DNA of 64,000 bases from Macrosoma leucophasiata (taxonomy: Eukaryota > Arthropoda > Insecta > Lepidoptera > Hedylidae): the NCBI GenBank assembly GCA_036365455.1, contig JAWQUS010000032.1, positions 10,141,501 through 10,205,500 of the forward strand, given 5' to 3'. Within the stretch, counting starts at the first letter, position 1. Every line of letters begins with the position of its first letter. The notes beneath the pieces were generated by a model. That model was not told the origin of the DNA, ran no database searches, and saw only the letters and a program-made list of their open reading frames with translations. This document shows positions 32,524-42,235 of the stretch, in pieces. A program made the position numbers and the translations under genes.

Positions 32524-32627
32524 TGATATCGCTATTCCTTGTTAGTACGACCTTGGTTTGTGGTTTGATCCTTCTTTCACGTTGCGTCTTTCGTTTAGCG
32601 TGTTTTGTCGCTGGGCTCGGTTTTGCT
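32524..32627. repeat. Direct duplicate J, copy 1
   Basis: GATATCGCTATTCCTTGT through GGTTTGATCCTTCTTTCACG and TAGCGTGTTTTGTCGCTGGG; repeated at 33438-33533 with few changes. A family B SINE and other sequence separate the two copies. Confidence 0.85.
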
Positions 32628-32715
32628 CAAAAGTTATTAGTGACAGCCCTACTTTTACGTCACTAATCACTATTTCTTCGCCGCGCCGAGAGTATAAGTT
32701 CAGCACTATCCGGTT

Positions 32716-33068
32716 ATGAAGCGCGCATGGCCCCGCGGCTGGTGTAGATCGTAAGCTGGTGGTAAGGTCTGTTGTGTGATGTGTGGCAAGTGACCGCTAG
32801 TGGCAAATTAAAATGCGCGTTTCCGTGCTTCGGAGTGCACGTAAAGCTAAGTCCCGGTTGCTATCGATAGATAGCAGTTGTTAAACCTTGTCGGAGGCCT
32901 TATGGGTGGTTTGCAAACCATCCGACAGCGGGTTGGCCACTAACCCGTATCTCCACCAACCCGCATGCTTACTCCACCACGCTGCTCCAATAAGGGGAGA
33001 GACTCGTGCCCAGCAGTGGGACGTATAATGGGTTGCCTTATATTATATATTTATGTTGTTCGTATTAT
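32716..33068 (+). mobile_element. 5S rRNA-like SINE (family B), head internally altered
   Basis: Begins ATGAAGCGCGCATGGCCCC. The 5S-like region is damaged (the GGTTAAGC..CGGGCGCGG part is replaced), but GTGACCGCTAGTGGCAAATT, the TATCGATAGATAGC block and the CCCAGCAGTGGGACGTATAA end are intact. TATCCGGTT flanks it at 32707-32715 and 33069-33077. Confidence 0.8.
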
Positions 33069-33294
33069 TATCCGGTTCCGGAAAGATGGTAAATCTGATA
33101 TTTAAGTAGATTAATATACGAGTACATTTAATTTATATATTAGGTAGTCATCCCACCACTCCAGCCGAAAGACATCCACTACTGACGCTGCTGCCCATCT
33201 CGCATTATTGCACTTGCTATCGCCCTATTGGAATGGTTTGCCCGCGATTGTTCGATTGACTGACTGAACTCGTGGAAGAATTCTCTTCCAGAGA

Positions 33295-33437
33295 AAATTC
33301 TTCCGCTAGAGCGTGGTTGGGTCGTTAAGTTCCGACGCCAGCCGTAGTTATCATCAATGTATAATCTACAAATACTGAATTCGCTGTTCTTTCCGCGCCT
33401 CAATATTCAGTAAAGCGTGCCAAAATTTGAAGATTTT
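33295..33437. repeat. Dispersed repeat K, copy 1
   Basis: TTCCGCTAGAGCGTGGTTGGG, then CGACGCCAGCCGTAGTTATC and CCTCAATATTCAGTAAAGCG. The same order occurs at 35028-35385, where a SINE F is inserted. Non-coding. Confidence 0.65.
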
Positions 33438-33533
33438 GATATCGCTGTTCCTTGTCAGTACGACTGCTTTGTGGTTTGATCCTTCTTTCACATTGCGTCT
33501 TTCGTTTAGCGTGTTTTGTCGCTGGGCTCGGTA
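33438..33533. repeat. Direct duplicate J, copy 2
   Basis: Partner of 32524-32627, about 0.9 kb away in the same orientation, directly adjoining repeat K. Confidence 0.85.
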
Positions 33534-33629
33534 TTCAAAGTATTTGTTGCTATGAGAAGAGGTAAGAGGGGGACGGGAGGGAGAGGGGGAGAGGAATTAG
33601 TTAAAAGCCACATAAATGGATATTATTAT

Positions 33630-33932
33630 ACGCAAGTTCACGGTTGTAATCCCCGAAGGGGTAGGCAGAGGTGAATGCATGCATTCAAGCATACATGCAA
33701 ACACCCACGACTCGCCTGTTACGTTTTGGCCCATGTAACGGGTGGCGAACCTGTTGCCATCCCCGGCAACATTACCAAACTCCAAGGTACTGGGAAACTT
33801 CCAGAAAATGGAAAAATCCCAATGGATCCAGAGATAAAGGATTTTAAACCGTTATCTCTGAAAGCCCCCGACCCGGAAATCGAACCCAGAACAATAGTAG
33901 TGGCCTGCTACCACTACGTTACTGAGGCAGTT
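33630..33932 (-). mobile_element. tRNA-derived SINE (family C), near full length
   Basis: Head at 33932-33870 (CTGCCTCAGTAACGTAGTGG, B box GGTTCGATTTCCGGG), body with GTTATCTCTGG and TCCCAGTACCTTGG, 3' end CCCCTTCGGGGATTACAACC. TATATTATTAT-like text on both sides may be the target duplication. Confidence 0.8.
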
Positions 33933-33957
33933 ATATTATATTATTATGATAAGGAAA

Positions 33958-34035
33958 GTAGCTTCACGCCTGTATTATCTGAAAGGATTGACCGAGACAA
34001 ATATTTGCATACATGTAAACATCCGTTCATAAGAC
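33958..34035 (-). mobile_element. SINE family C, 3' fragment
   Basis: CTTCACGCCTGTATTATCTG, AAAGG and an ATACATGTAAACATCC block match the 3' end of family C. Decayed and head-less. Confidence 0.4.
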
Positions 34036-34068
34036 TTTGCGATTTTGAATAATCTATTGACGTTTACA

Positions 34069-34230
34069 GATACTGGAGGTAGAGCAAGCGAGCGTAGACA
34101 CTAAAGCATTACCTAATCTAGTTGCCGATAAATGGTAGTGTTAAGCATTATCGTGTTCTGACCAGGTGGTAATATACGGGCCTGTAATTTTAGGCACACA
34201 GTCATAACACCTTAGGCCCCAGGAGTGGCC
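34069..34230 (+). mobile_element. Family A, 3' truncated and decayed
   Basis: ATACTGGAGGTAGAGC through TGGTAGTGTTAAGCATTATCG to CCCCAGGAGTGG; the 3' half is missing. Confidence 0.65.
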
Positions 34231-34832
34231 GTAAACATAATAATAATAGAACACAATAAATACAAAAATAGTTGTCACATTAATTATATTTTTACGAATT
34301 CTAGAACATCGGGTCCATATCTGACATTGTGGGCTGAATATATAAGTCCTAAAGCTTCGAGGTAAAAAGAGAATGGAGACATAAATAAATAATATCCCTC
34401 TCAATAACCTGAAATAGGTCCTTCAGTATTGAGAACGCGGCCTCCGAATGCGGACTCCAATAAATACTTGTCTTCATGTGTAGATGAAGATCTTTCGAAT
34501 TGGCAAACTTCTTTCTTTCTATGTCATAGAAAATGGCAAACAATCATACAGTATCACATGTATATGTATACAACGTGTAGAGTAATTAAGAAATAAATGG
34601 GGTACATATATGTCTTAATTAAACAATTGGGTATACGAAATTACTTCATATGTCTCCATAGTCATCAAACAAACCGCCCCTGGTCATCCCCGGTGCAAAA
34701 GAGCCCAAAACACTACTTAGCAGTATTACCCCTTTAAACGGCAAAGGGGTATATTGTTTCGATAGTGTTTTGTAAGTAATGCTAATTAGACAACTGATAA
34801 AGTTATAAATTTAGGAGAAAAATTAAGACAAA
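34231..34832. other. Unassigned AT-rich sequence
   Basis: Nothing recognised; minus frames of 64-87 codons show no domain. Confidence 0.3.
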
Positions 34833-35005
34833 TTAAGGCCCTGTAATTTCCGGCACAGAGGCATAAGACCTTAGACCTCAGGAGTGGTAACGCATCTGCA
34901 TTTTGACCTTGGTTTTTGTGTTAGTGTCTATAGACTGCAGTCATCGCTTAACAGCAATGTGAACTGCATGCTTGTTTGCCACTTCCATTACATAAGAAAA
35001 AATTT
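34833..35005 (+). mobile_element. Family A, 5' truncated
   Basis: Begins at GGCCCTGTAATTTCCGGC and runs to CACTTCCATTACATAAGAAAA, a normal 5'-truncated sense copy. Confidence 0.8.
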
Positions 35006-35027
35006 AAAAAAGTAGAAGAAAATACTT

Positions 35028-35385
35028 TCGCTAGGGCGGTAGGGTCGTTACATCCCGACGCCAGCTGTAGTTATCATCAATATATAAATAAATAAAATAC
35101 GCATACACTCACAGCCCCACAGTAGGTATAAACCTGTGTCGTGGGTGCCGTTGTACACATACAACACATACACAAACACCCAGATCCGAAACAAATATCT
35201 GTAGGCCATACAAATATTTGTTCCGGTGCGCGGATCGAACCCGCGACCCTTCGAATCAAACGGTGGTTTCGCACCGCTGGACTAACCGGGTCGTCAATAA
35301 TAATAATATAATCTACAAATACCTACTTCATTCGCTGATCTCTACACTCCTCAATATTCAGTAAACCGAGCCAAAAATTGAAAAT
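35028..35385. repeat. Dispersed repeat K, copy 2, split by SINE F
   Basis: TTTCGCTAGGGCGGTAGGG and CGACGCCAGCTGTAGTTATC precede the SINE, and AATCTACAAATACC, CTCAATATTCAGTAAACCG follow it, in the order found at 33295-33437. Confidence 0.65.
35095..35300 (-). mobile_element. tRNA-derived SINE (family F), complete
   Basis: Read on the minus strand: head GACGACCCGGTTAGTCCAGC with A box TAGTCCAGCGG, then B box GGGTTCGATCCGCGC, a body with ACAAATATTTGTATGGCC and GTGTTTGTGTATGTGTTG, and a 3' end GTGGGGCTGTGAGTGTATGC with an AT-rich tail. Copies also at 36333-36540 and 45764-45968. The head is tRNA-like but distinct from family C. Confidence 0.8.
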
Positions 35386-35555
35386 TTGTGGAGAAAGTTA
35401 CAAAGTCAAAAGGCAAGATCTTCTCAAGTACTTGCAAAGTTTGGCGTTCATTTGAATAACAAGAAAAACCTTTTTTCTTTAGATCGCACTCCTGTTTGAT
35501 TTTCGGCGAGATATTTAAAGTATTTATAAGTATGACTCTCTAAAAATACATAACT

Positions 35556-35725
35556 TAAGCTGTTGCCCGCGGCTTCGCCTGCGTGGATGTCGTTTTATAA
35601 TTTATTTTTCCTGAATGATCTTTGCTCACGGGGCCCGAGACCTTTCCAAAGAACGCAAAAACGTGGAAATCGGTTCGTGCGTTCTGGAGTTATAGCGTCA
35701 GGAAGGAAAACCCGACTTAATTTTA
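35556..35725 (-). mobile_element. Helitron 3' end, truncated
   Basis: Hairpin text CGCAGGCGAAGCCGCGGGC followed by AACAGCTTAAGT at 35556, a degenerate CTAG end. The interior (CGATTTCCACGTTTTTGCG) differs from the 29049 copy. A SINE C cuts the other side. Confidence 0.55.
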
Positions 35726-35883
35726 CGTAAAAAAAAACGTAACTTCACGCCTGTAATCCCCGAAGGGGTAGGCAGAGGTAAATGCATGCATTCAAGCATA
35801 CATGCAAACACCCACGATTCGCCGGTTACGTTATGGCCCATGTAACAGGTGGCGAGCCTGTTGACATCTCCGGGCACATTACC
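35726..35883 (-). mobile_element. SINE family C, head-less, with 11-bp target duplication
   Basis: Only the 3' part is present, from GGTGGCGAGCC complement to GAAGTTACG and a T-run on the sense strand. ACTTAATTTTA is duplicated at 35715-35725 and 35884-35894, so this is a true 5'-truncated insertion. Confidence 0.8.
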
Positions 35884-35960
35884 ACTTAATTTTATATTAT
35901 AGATATCCTTATAAAATATATGACAGTTGATTTTCAAGGTTTAACATTAGACTTTTTTAC

Positions 35961-36104
35961 GTGGTGGTACAGTTCCAAGAGTAGGAGCTCAAGGGCGCAG
36001 ATATTACCGCATTACCATATCTATCTGTCGCCAAATGGTAGTGTTCAGCAATATCGTGTTCCGATTAGATGGTGATATATGGACTCGTAATAACTAGCAC
36101 AGGT
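35961..36104 (+). mobile_element. Family A, 3' truncated and decayed
   Basis: GTGGTGGTACAGTTCCAAGA, CCGCATTACCATATC and GGTAGTGTTCAGCAATATCG keep the order of family A; the rest is lost. Confidence 0.65.
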
Positions 36105-36332
36105 ACCCTAAACTTTTAACGGATTAATCAATAGATTTTGAGATAGTAATATGATAATATATTATTTTCAAAAGTTGTGGTAAATATCACTAACTACTAC
36201 GGAACCTGTCATGAGTCAGTCTGAAAGTAATTCATATATTTACGTTACAGGTTCGTGTTTTGTCGTCAATTGATTGAGTAATGTGAATTACTATATCACT
36301 TATAATTAGGTAGGTACCTACTTATATAATCA

Positions 36333-36540
36333 AAAGATGAGCCATTTGGTCCAGCGGTGTGTGACGACCGTTTTAACAGAGGCTCGTGGGTTCGATCCCC
36401 GTTCCGAGACAAATATTTGTATGGCCCATAGATATTTGTTTCGGGTGTGGGTGTTTGTGCTTGTGTTGTGTATGGACAACCGCACCCACGATACAAGTTT
36501 ATACTTAATGTGGGGCTGTGAGTGTAACGTATTTTTAATT
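36333..36540 (+). mobile_element. tRNA-derived SINE (family F), sense copy
   Basis: Head GATGAGCCATTTGGTCCAGC, B box GGGTTCGATCCCCGTTCC, body ACAAATATTTGTATGGCCCA, end TGTGGGGCTGTGAGTGTAAC plus AT-rich tail. Confidence 0.75.
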
Positions 36541-36941
36541 CAATGGACCCTATTAAATTAAAATGTGGTTAGAGGTTATGAAGCAAATTATCCGGACAAA
36601 CACAAACAGACACACAATTGATCCTGTAAGATTTTTCCTTTTCAAATATGGATATTTTGAAAAGGATATTTTAATTATGAGAATTTATACATCGAGGTTG
36701 GAAGTTTGAAAGTTTCTTTCATTGTCTGTCCTCATGAAGCCATTTACATCGTTACTATAAAGCCTCTCCAGCTATTCCTACTTATAAATTTTAGTAGACC
36801 ATTGAGCATATTAAAATTTCATTTAAAGGCAAAACTTTTGAATTAACGTTTACTTAAGTGAGGTTGCGAAGTTATTAGCAAATCTCGTAAAATATTCAAG
36901 GATCGGAAACTGTAATGTCACATCGTTACAGCAAAGTCTTA

Positions 36942-37348
36942 CACCCATATTCTAAGACGTTACTCGAAACATTCCTTGACTCACACTCAGCCGAGGATAC
37001 TTTATGAGGACACCTCGAAATCCATATTCTAGTTTGTATTTTGACAGTAACTCATGTGTACGGATTGTCATATAGACAATTCACAGTCTTGAAAGTACAT
37101 TTGTATAGAAAAATATGGTATTTAATTATGTTTTTAGATAGTTTCGGCATGAAAAACTTATTGATTGCAAATGTAAATACTCCTCGAAACTTCAAGGTAG
37201 ATCGTGAGGTACCTTGGAGTTTGACAATTGCTTTCTTCCCTCAAATGGAGGTAAAATGTCGAGTAGACGTTATTAGTTACAACTAAAAATACCAATTCCA
37301 TTGAGTGAGGTTGAGTTAAGGTCGAGATTACGACTTAGAATATGGGTG
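36942..37348. mobile_element. MITE with TA target duplication (Tc1/mariner-like)
   Basis: 407 bp. The ends CACCCATATTCTAAGACG and the complement of CACCCATATTCTAAGTCG form inverted repeats, flanked by TA on both sides (36940-36941 and 37349-37350). Further inverted blocks (GACTCACACTCAGCC versus GAGTGAGGTTGAGTT) lie inside. No transposase frame; the 81-codon frame at 37041-37286 is unrecognised. Confidence 0.75.
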
Positions 37349-37351
37349 TAA

Positions 37352-38176
37352 GGCGCTGGCTGCACAAAAAAGACTCAAGATGTGGACGGGATGCGGTCCA
37401 GTCGCAGATGGGCGCCGTCGCGATTTTTAAAACATATACAACATGTAACGGGAATTATGCACACTCACTAACATTCCCATTAGAAAATCGAGTTATAATC
37501 ATTATACGGAAACAACATGTTTATGTATTTAATATTTTTTATTTAAGAAATAAGTTGTCCTCAATTTGTACGAATAGTATGCATTATCCTATCTTTACCT
37601 ACGGCCTCACACAAATCACGAACCTGCTTACAAACGCACATTATTGCAATGTGATGTACCTGTGACCTGCGTACTCTTATTTAACACTCGCTAGTAATAA
37701 GATTAATTTCGGCTATTTTGTCACTTAAATTATTTTTTATTATAAAAAACTCGTTTTAACTAATTTTAATAAACTTGTTGAGGCTCTAGTTTTTATTTTG
37801 GATATACGTTTCTCTCATTTGTATTGGGACTGTTCACTATTGGCAGACCATTATTCCCTTAATTGTAATTAATTAGGGGATCAAATATTACCTATATCAT
37901 AAATGCCTGAAATCGATTTGGTTATCGATTGTGAAGAAACTAGTTTCGGGATGTGCATTTAATCCTGTTACACGTTGTATATTGATTCAATATGGGTGCG
38001 CCAACCGTCACGCCCGTTCAATATTATTGAACCGGCGTGACGGCTGGCGCACACTGGGCTTTTCAATACAGTCAGCAAGCACACTGGAGAGCAGACGAGC
38101 GCCCACTCCCCGCGTGCCTTCCGCTACCCCGCTTGCGCCCGCGCACATACAAGTCCTGTTCTGTGTGACCAGCGCC
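37352..38176. mobile_element. PIF/Harbinger-like non-autonomous element, TAA duplication
   Basis: 825 bp with ends GGCGCTGGCTGCACA and the complement of GGCGCTGGTCACACA, flanked by TAA at 37349-37351 and 38177-38179. It abuts the MITE at 36942-37348, and the two share the same TAA. It contains a strong 55-bp hairpin near its right end and a GC-rich right third. Frames of 107 and 82 codons have no transposase motif. Confidence 0.65.
37997..38051. repeat. 55-bp near-perfect hairpin
   Basis: Two 27-base arms (starting TGCGCCAACCGTCACGCC) meet at a single central base; only two mismatches were seen. It lies inside the element 37352-38176 and could be a nested short MITE or a structural part of that element. 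Confidence 0.85.
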
Positions 38177-38317
38177 TAAGAAAGGACCTAAGGGTTAATT
38201 AAGCACCTATTTATTTATATTTACACTATGGTCACAGAGTTTGACCATGTGAGCAAAAAGGGTTTGTGTGACTTTGGGTGATCGCTTTTTCGTTTTCTCT
38301 GAGAAAAAATGTTATAT

Positions 38318-38446
38318 TAATAATTGTTAATTAAAATTAATAATTAACGATCATTAATTTAAAATTAATAATTAACAATTATTAATTTTAATTTCAAATC
38401 AATTAATTAAAATTAATAATTGTTAATTATTAATTTACTTATTAAT
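38318..38446. repeat. AT-only inverted repeats (AATTAATAATTGTTAATT)
   Basis: A 130-base run made of AATTAATAATT / AATTATTAATT words in both orientations, able to fold on itself. Low complexity. Confidence 0.8.
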
Positions 38447-38447
38447 T

Positions 38448-38703
38448 ACTACGCTACGGCCCGGGGTTCAATTTCAGGGTCGGGGGTTATCAGAGACAAC
38501 GATGTGAAATAAACTATCTCCGGTCCTATTGGGATTCATCCATTCGAGTTTTCCAGTACCTCAGAGTGTGCTAATGTGCCAAGATGACATCTCTGGGCTC
38601 GCCATCTGTTACTTGGGCCAAAACGCAACTGACGAGTTGTGGGTGTTTACATGTACGCTTGAATACCTCTGCCTATTGGGGATTAAAGGCGTGAAATTAC
38701 GTT
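38448..38703 (+). mobile_element. tRNA-derived SINE (family C), sense copy, head truncated
   Basis: Begins within the tRNA-like head (CTACGGCCCGGGGTTCAATT) and ends GGCGTGAAATTACGTTTA. It is the only clearly sense copy of family C in the window. A 64-codon frame across it is not a gene. Confidence 0.7.
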
Positions 38704-39626
38704 TACCTCCTACACTACAATAGTAAAAACAAACAAAAAGTAAAAACAAAAAGTTTTATTTAAAATCAACCCAACTTTTGGGTCAGTATTTTGTTGTCTC
38801 GGGGACTGATGTGACATTGGTCTGACATTTGTTTGAAAAATGACTAATATGCACACCTCCATTTATTACACAAGTCTTGTTTTTTTCTTATCTTTCAAAT
38901 TTCCTCTAACGTGATGATCAGAGGCTTTTTGTAATATAATTTATATTCCTGATTTTGAAATAAAGAACTAATTTAGGAATCAATTTTATAAATTTAAAAT
39001 GTTTTATATACACTATATGTAAATAAATTATAATAATTGTTTTAATTAATGACTTTCAGAATTTTGCTCATTTTATTTTTAACTTTCTTAACTTAAAATA
39101 TGATAGTTCGGCCGATTGATGTTACTGTAAGTGCTTAAAACAGTAATCGCAAAAGCCTAAGAACACACTTTGTAAAAAACTAAACGTGAACTGAATGCTT
39201 GCACTTTCATTAAAAAAAAGTCCAGTAAAAGATTTTTTTTCCGCTAGCGGGCGTCGTCACATCCCGCAGCAAAGTTCCACACTAAACCATAATTAAAACA
39301 CACAAAGAAAAACATTATCATAATAATAGTATGAAAACAGTATGTTTTCTTACTCTCTTTCTTATTGTACAATGTTTATAATTCTGCTTAACGGAAGGGA
39401 TTCTGGGGAAAACATGTATGATGTTATGTTCAAACTACGTTGGACGGAAACGAACATCGCGTTTTGCTTTTCCGTTTCTATTGTTTTTTCGTCTATTCCT
39501 TCCATTCCATTTACCACAAGCTGTATTAAAGAACATCGTTCTAATAACCTTACCTTATCTATCTCTGTTTTACCCTCCAAGGAAAACAAATGAAGTTAAA
39601 ACAGAAAGTAAATTTTATTTCAGCTT
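38704..39626. other. 0.9 kb AT-rich DNA without recognised genes
   Basis: Overlapping frames of 75-114 codons at 39342-39762 have no domain signature and partly run into repeat sequence. Text at 39240-39290 (CCGCTAGCGGGCGTCG) resembles repeat K weakly. Confidence 0.3.
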
Positions 39627-39648
39627 TTGTTCAGTACTATCGTGTTCT

Positions 39649-41901
39649 CATCATCATCATATCAGCCATAAGACGTCCACTGCTGAACATAGGCCTCCCC
39701 CAAGGACCTCCATGCCGACCGATCGGAAGCAACGTGCATCCAGCGGGTACCTGCAGCCTTGATCAGGTCGTCGGTCCATCTTGCAGGTGGACGTCCTACG
39801 CTGCCTTTGCCGATAATAATAATAATAATAATAATACACTTTATTGCACACCAAAAAAAGAAACAATTACATGAGAAAAAACAGGAACACGTGATACAAA
39901 AGGCGGCCTTATCGCTAGAAGAGCGATCTCTTCCAGGCAACCTAACAAATAAAGGAGAAGCTTAAAAACTAATACAGTAGGGTGCGCGAAACTAGGTTAG
40001 TAGGTATCAATGATCACTGCAGAGAGGTACTAATAAAAGAAAAAAGACAACAAAAACAATTGAAATAACAACAGGGAAGGATGGAAGGCAAAACACAAGG
40101 GAATCAGAGAAGAGAGGAAAGGAAATGGGCCTTGACTTTGTGTTTAAACGATTGAATATTTTGAACTTGCCTGATAGTGGATGGCAAGGAGTTCCATAGA
40201 CGTACAGCTTCAACAGAAAAAGATTTGGAAAAGAAATCACTCGAATGTAAGGGCATGTTCAATCGTAAATCTACGGAGGATCTAAGGGACCGAGAATGGG
40301 AAAGATGGGAATAAACAAAACAATCTTTTAAATATTTGGGGCTGTCAGGATTAAATAGCACGGAGTATAAAAGATAAAGGATACGCACATTCCGGCGATC
40401 TTGAATAGGAAGCCACTTGAGCCTATTGCGATATTCGGAAATGTGATCATATTTGCGAAGACCAAATATGAATCTAATAAATACATTTTGTAAGCGCTCA
40501 AGTTTATTAAGTTGGCTTTGGGTCAAATTGAGATAACAGACGTCAGCATAATCTAGAATCGGAAAGAGTAAGGAATGAGCAAGCGCAATTTTAGTAGGTA
40601 CTGGCAGAAAGTTACGCAGCCTTCGCAAGGAACCTACAGCGGCAAACACCTTTCTGCTTACGTCACGTAACTGTGAAGACCACGAAAGATGTTGGTCAAA
40701 GGTTATACCCAAATTTTTAACCGTATCAGTAAATGGAATATGGGTGCCATCGTATAGTACCCGGGGTAGCTTGTCCCAGTCTATTTTACTTACCAATCTA
40801 GAACTACCTATAATAATGATTTGGGTTTTCTCAGGATTTACTCTGAGACCAAACGAAGAACTCCAAGACGCGATGCGTTCAAGGTCACCATTTATTTGTA
40901 CTATTGCATTAGGAAGATCTTGCAATGAAGACCTAGTGTATATTTGTAAATCGTCTGCGTAGAGGTGGTAGAGAGAAGATATGTGATGGCATACAGAGTT
41001 AATGAAGATAGAAAATAAAAGAGGAGACAACACGCCACCTTGTGGGACACCAGCAGCAACAGCACACCAGGTCGAGAAATTTTCTTGAGCCTGAATGCGA
41101 TGCCGGCGCCCGCACAAGTAATTGCGAAACCATTCAATAGCCGACGGAGATATGTTAAGAGAACACAAAGTCGCTAGCAGAATGTCAAAGTCAACAGTAT
41201 TAAAAGCATTACTAAAATCTAGTAATGTTAATACTGTTAACTGTTGATGATCCATGCCAGAACGAATGTCGTCGGTGATCTTCACTAACGCAGTCGTGGT
41301 ACTATGACCAGGACGGAATCCAGACTGTAAAGGGTTAAAAAGGTCATGTTTTGATAAGTAAGAGCACAATTGCTGGTGGACCAGGCGTTCAAGGACTTTG
41401 GATAGGAAAGGAAGGATTGAAATAGGTCTAAAGTTGGATGAAGAGGACGGGTTATTCTTTTTCGGGATAGGTATAATATTAGCATCTTTCCATATACTAG
41501 GGAAAACACCGGATGAGATACACGAATTTAATATAGCAGTGATTACGGGAGAGAGGATATCTAATAAGGGAATGATCATCTTACGACTAATACTATCACA
41601 ACCGACTGCATTCGAGGAGATTGCTAGTATGTTCTTCCTAACATCACGTTCAGCAAATTGACTAAATAAAAATTCAGAGTAGTTAGGAGTGGGCATCTGT
41701 GAGAGAGAGGACAAGGTTAATGATTTTGTTACATCATCGATTGATGAGGAAGTGGAAAAAAACTGATTAAGTATATTAATATCTAAATTATTAGGGAGAG
41801 AGGAAGTTTGAGTATTCCCAACTCCTAATGTTTTTAAAAATTTCCAAACTTTTGTCCAAACGATACGTGGTCTCCACTCGAGAACCTTTCTGCCCCAGCG
41901 G
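39649..41901 (-). pseudogene. RTE-type LINE end nested in family A, itself split
   Basis: The minus strand gives the C-terminal RTE ORF in two parts. 41901-41871 encodes RWGRKVLEWRPR. 39815-39649 encodes GKGSVGRPPARWTDDLIKAA and ends QQWTSYG, followed by the ATGATG tail. A second LINE (39816-41870) inserted between them, with CGATA at both junctions. The RTE was already 5' truncated. Confidence 0.85.
39816..41870 (-). mobile_element. LINE (CR1/Jockey supergroup), 5' truncated, open reverse-transcriptase ORF
   Basis: The frame 42008-40104 (minus, 634 codons) begins in flanking repeat sequence; LINE-derived protein starts about residue 50 (VWTKVWKFLKTLGVGN). It has a complete reverse transcriptase: FRPISILPFLSKVLERL, the QSGFRPGHST block, LTLLDFSNAFNTVD with the first catalytic Asp, AGVPQGGVLSPLLFSIFIN, and YHLYADDLQIY with the catalytic YADD. 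The thumb/C-terminal region follows (VKNLGITFDQHLSW, LDYADVCY, LNKLERLQNVFIRF, LWNSLPSTIRQ). The endonuclease is missing. A short 3' UTR ends in a (TTA)n tail. The element cannot move alone, but the RT frame is uninterrupted, so the insertion is fairly young. Clade within the supergroup is uncertain. Confidence 0.92.
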
Positions 41902-41953
41902 CTATCGTGTTCTAGCCAGGTATTAATGTACGGTTCCGTAAACTCCACGCTCC

Positions 41954-42002
41954 AAGTCGCTTTTACCCTTAATAAAACAATTATTAAGGGTAAAAGCGAC
42001 TT
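41954..42002. repeat. 22-bp perfect inverted repeat, 5-nt loop
   Basis: The arms AAGTCGCTTTTACCCTTAAT.. (41954-41975) and its exact complement (41981-42002) surround AACAA. The right arm is the start of tRNA-bearing unit copy 3, so the unit's 5' end is mirrored, as its 3' end is mirrored at 1523-1733. Confidence 0.95.
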
Positions 42003-42235
42003 CTTCACGATATTGAATAAACTGCAAAGTCTATTATATCGGTTGCCTAACTAGCATAGTTGGCAATAGATGGCGCTGCTGATACCATAAAGCAATGCAA
42101 TAAATGTGAAGGAAAGATTTGACAAATCGGGCAGGACTTCAGTAGCTCAATTGGAAGAGCGGCTGGACTAGATTCCCAGTAGGCCGCGAGTTCGAGTCTC
42201 GCCTGAAGTCAAATTTTTCTTTCCATTTTTCTTTA
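41981..42235 (+). repeat. tRNA-bearing repeat unit, copy 3
   Basis: Same order as copy 1: TTATTAAGGGTAAAAGCGAC, ATTATATCGGTTGCCTAACT, GATGGCGCTGCTG, a tRNA-like sequence, then TTTTTCTTTCCATTTTTC. It is the cleanest copy and lies between the LINE nest and the next LINE. Confidence 0.8.
42136..42209 (+). ncRNA. tRNA-like sequence in repeat unit, copy 3
   Basis: Nearly identical to copy 2: ACTTCAG/CTGAAGT acceptor, GCTC/GAGC D stem, TAGCTCAATTGG A box, GCGAG-TTCGAGT-CTCGC T arm, weak anticodon stem. A TTTTT run follows from about 42213. Function unknown. Confidence 0.6.

Larger units (their letters stand above)
39615..41948 (+). mobile_element. Family A host copy of a three-layer nest
   Basis: Family A pieces GTTCAGTACTATCGTGTTCT (ending 39648) and the TATCGTGTTCTAGCC..GTACGGTTCCGTAA piece (41902-41948) are contiguous in other copies. 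An RTE LINE lies between them, with CTATCGTGTTCT duplicated at 39637-39648 and 41902-41913. Only a middle portion of family A is recognisable. Confidence 0.8.

Noticed and set aside
36337..36561. 74-codon plus frame
   Set aside because: It coincides with SINE family F.
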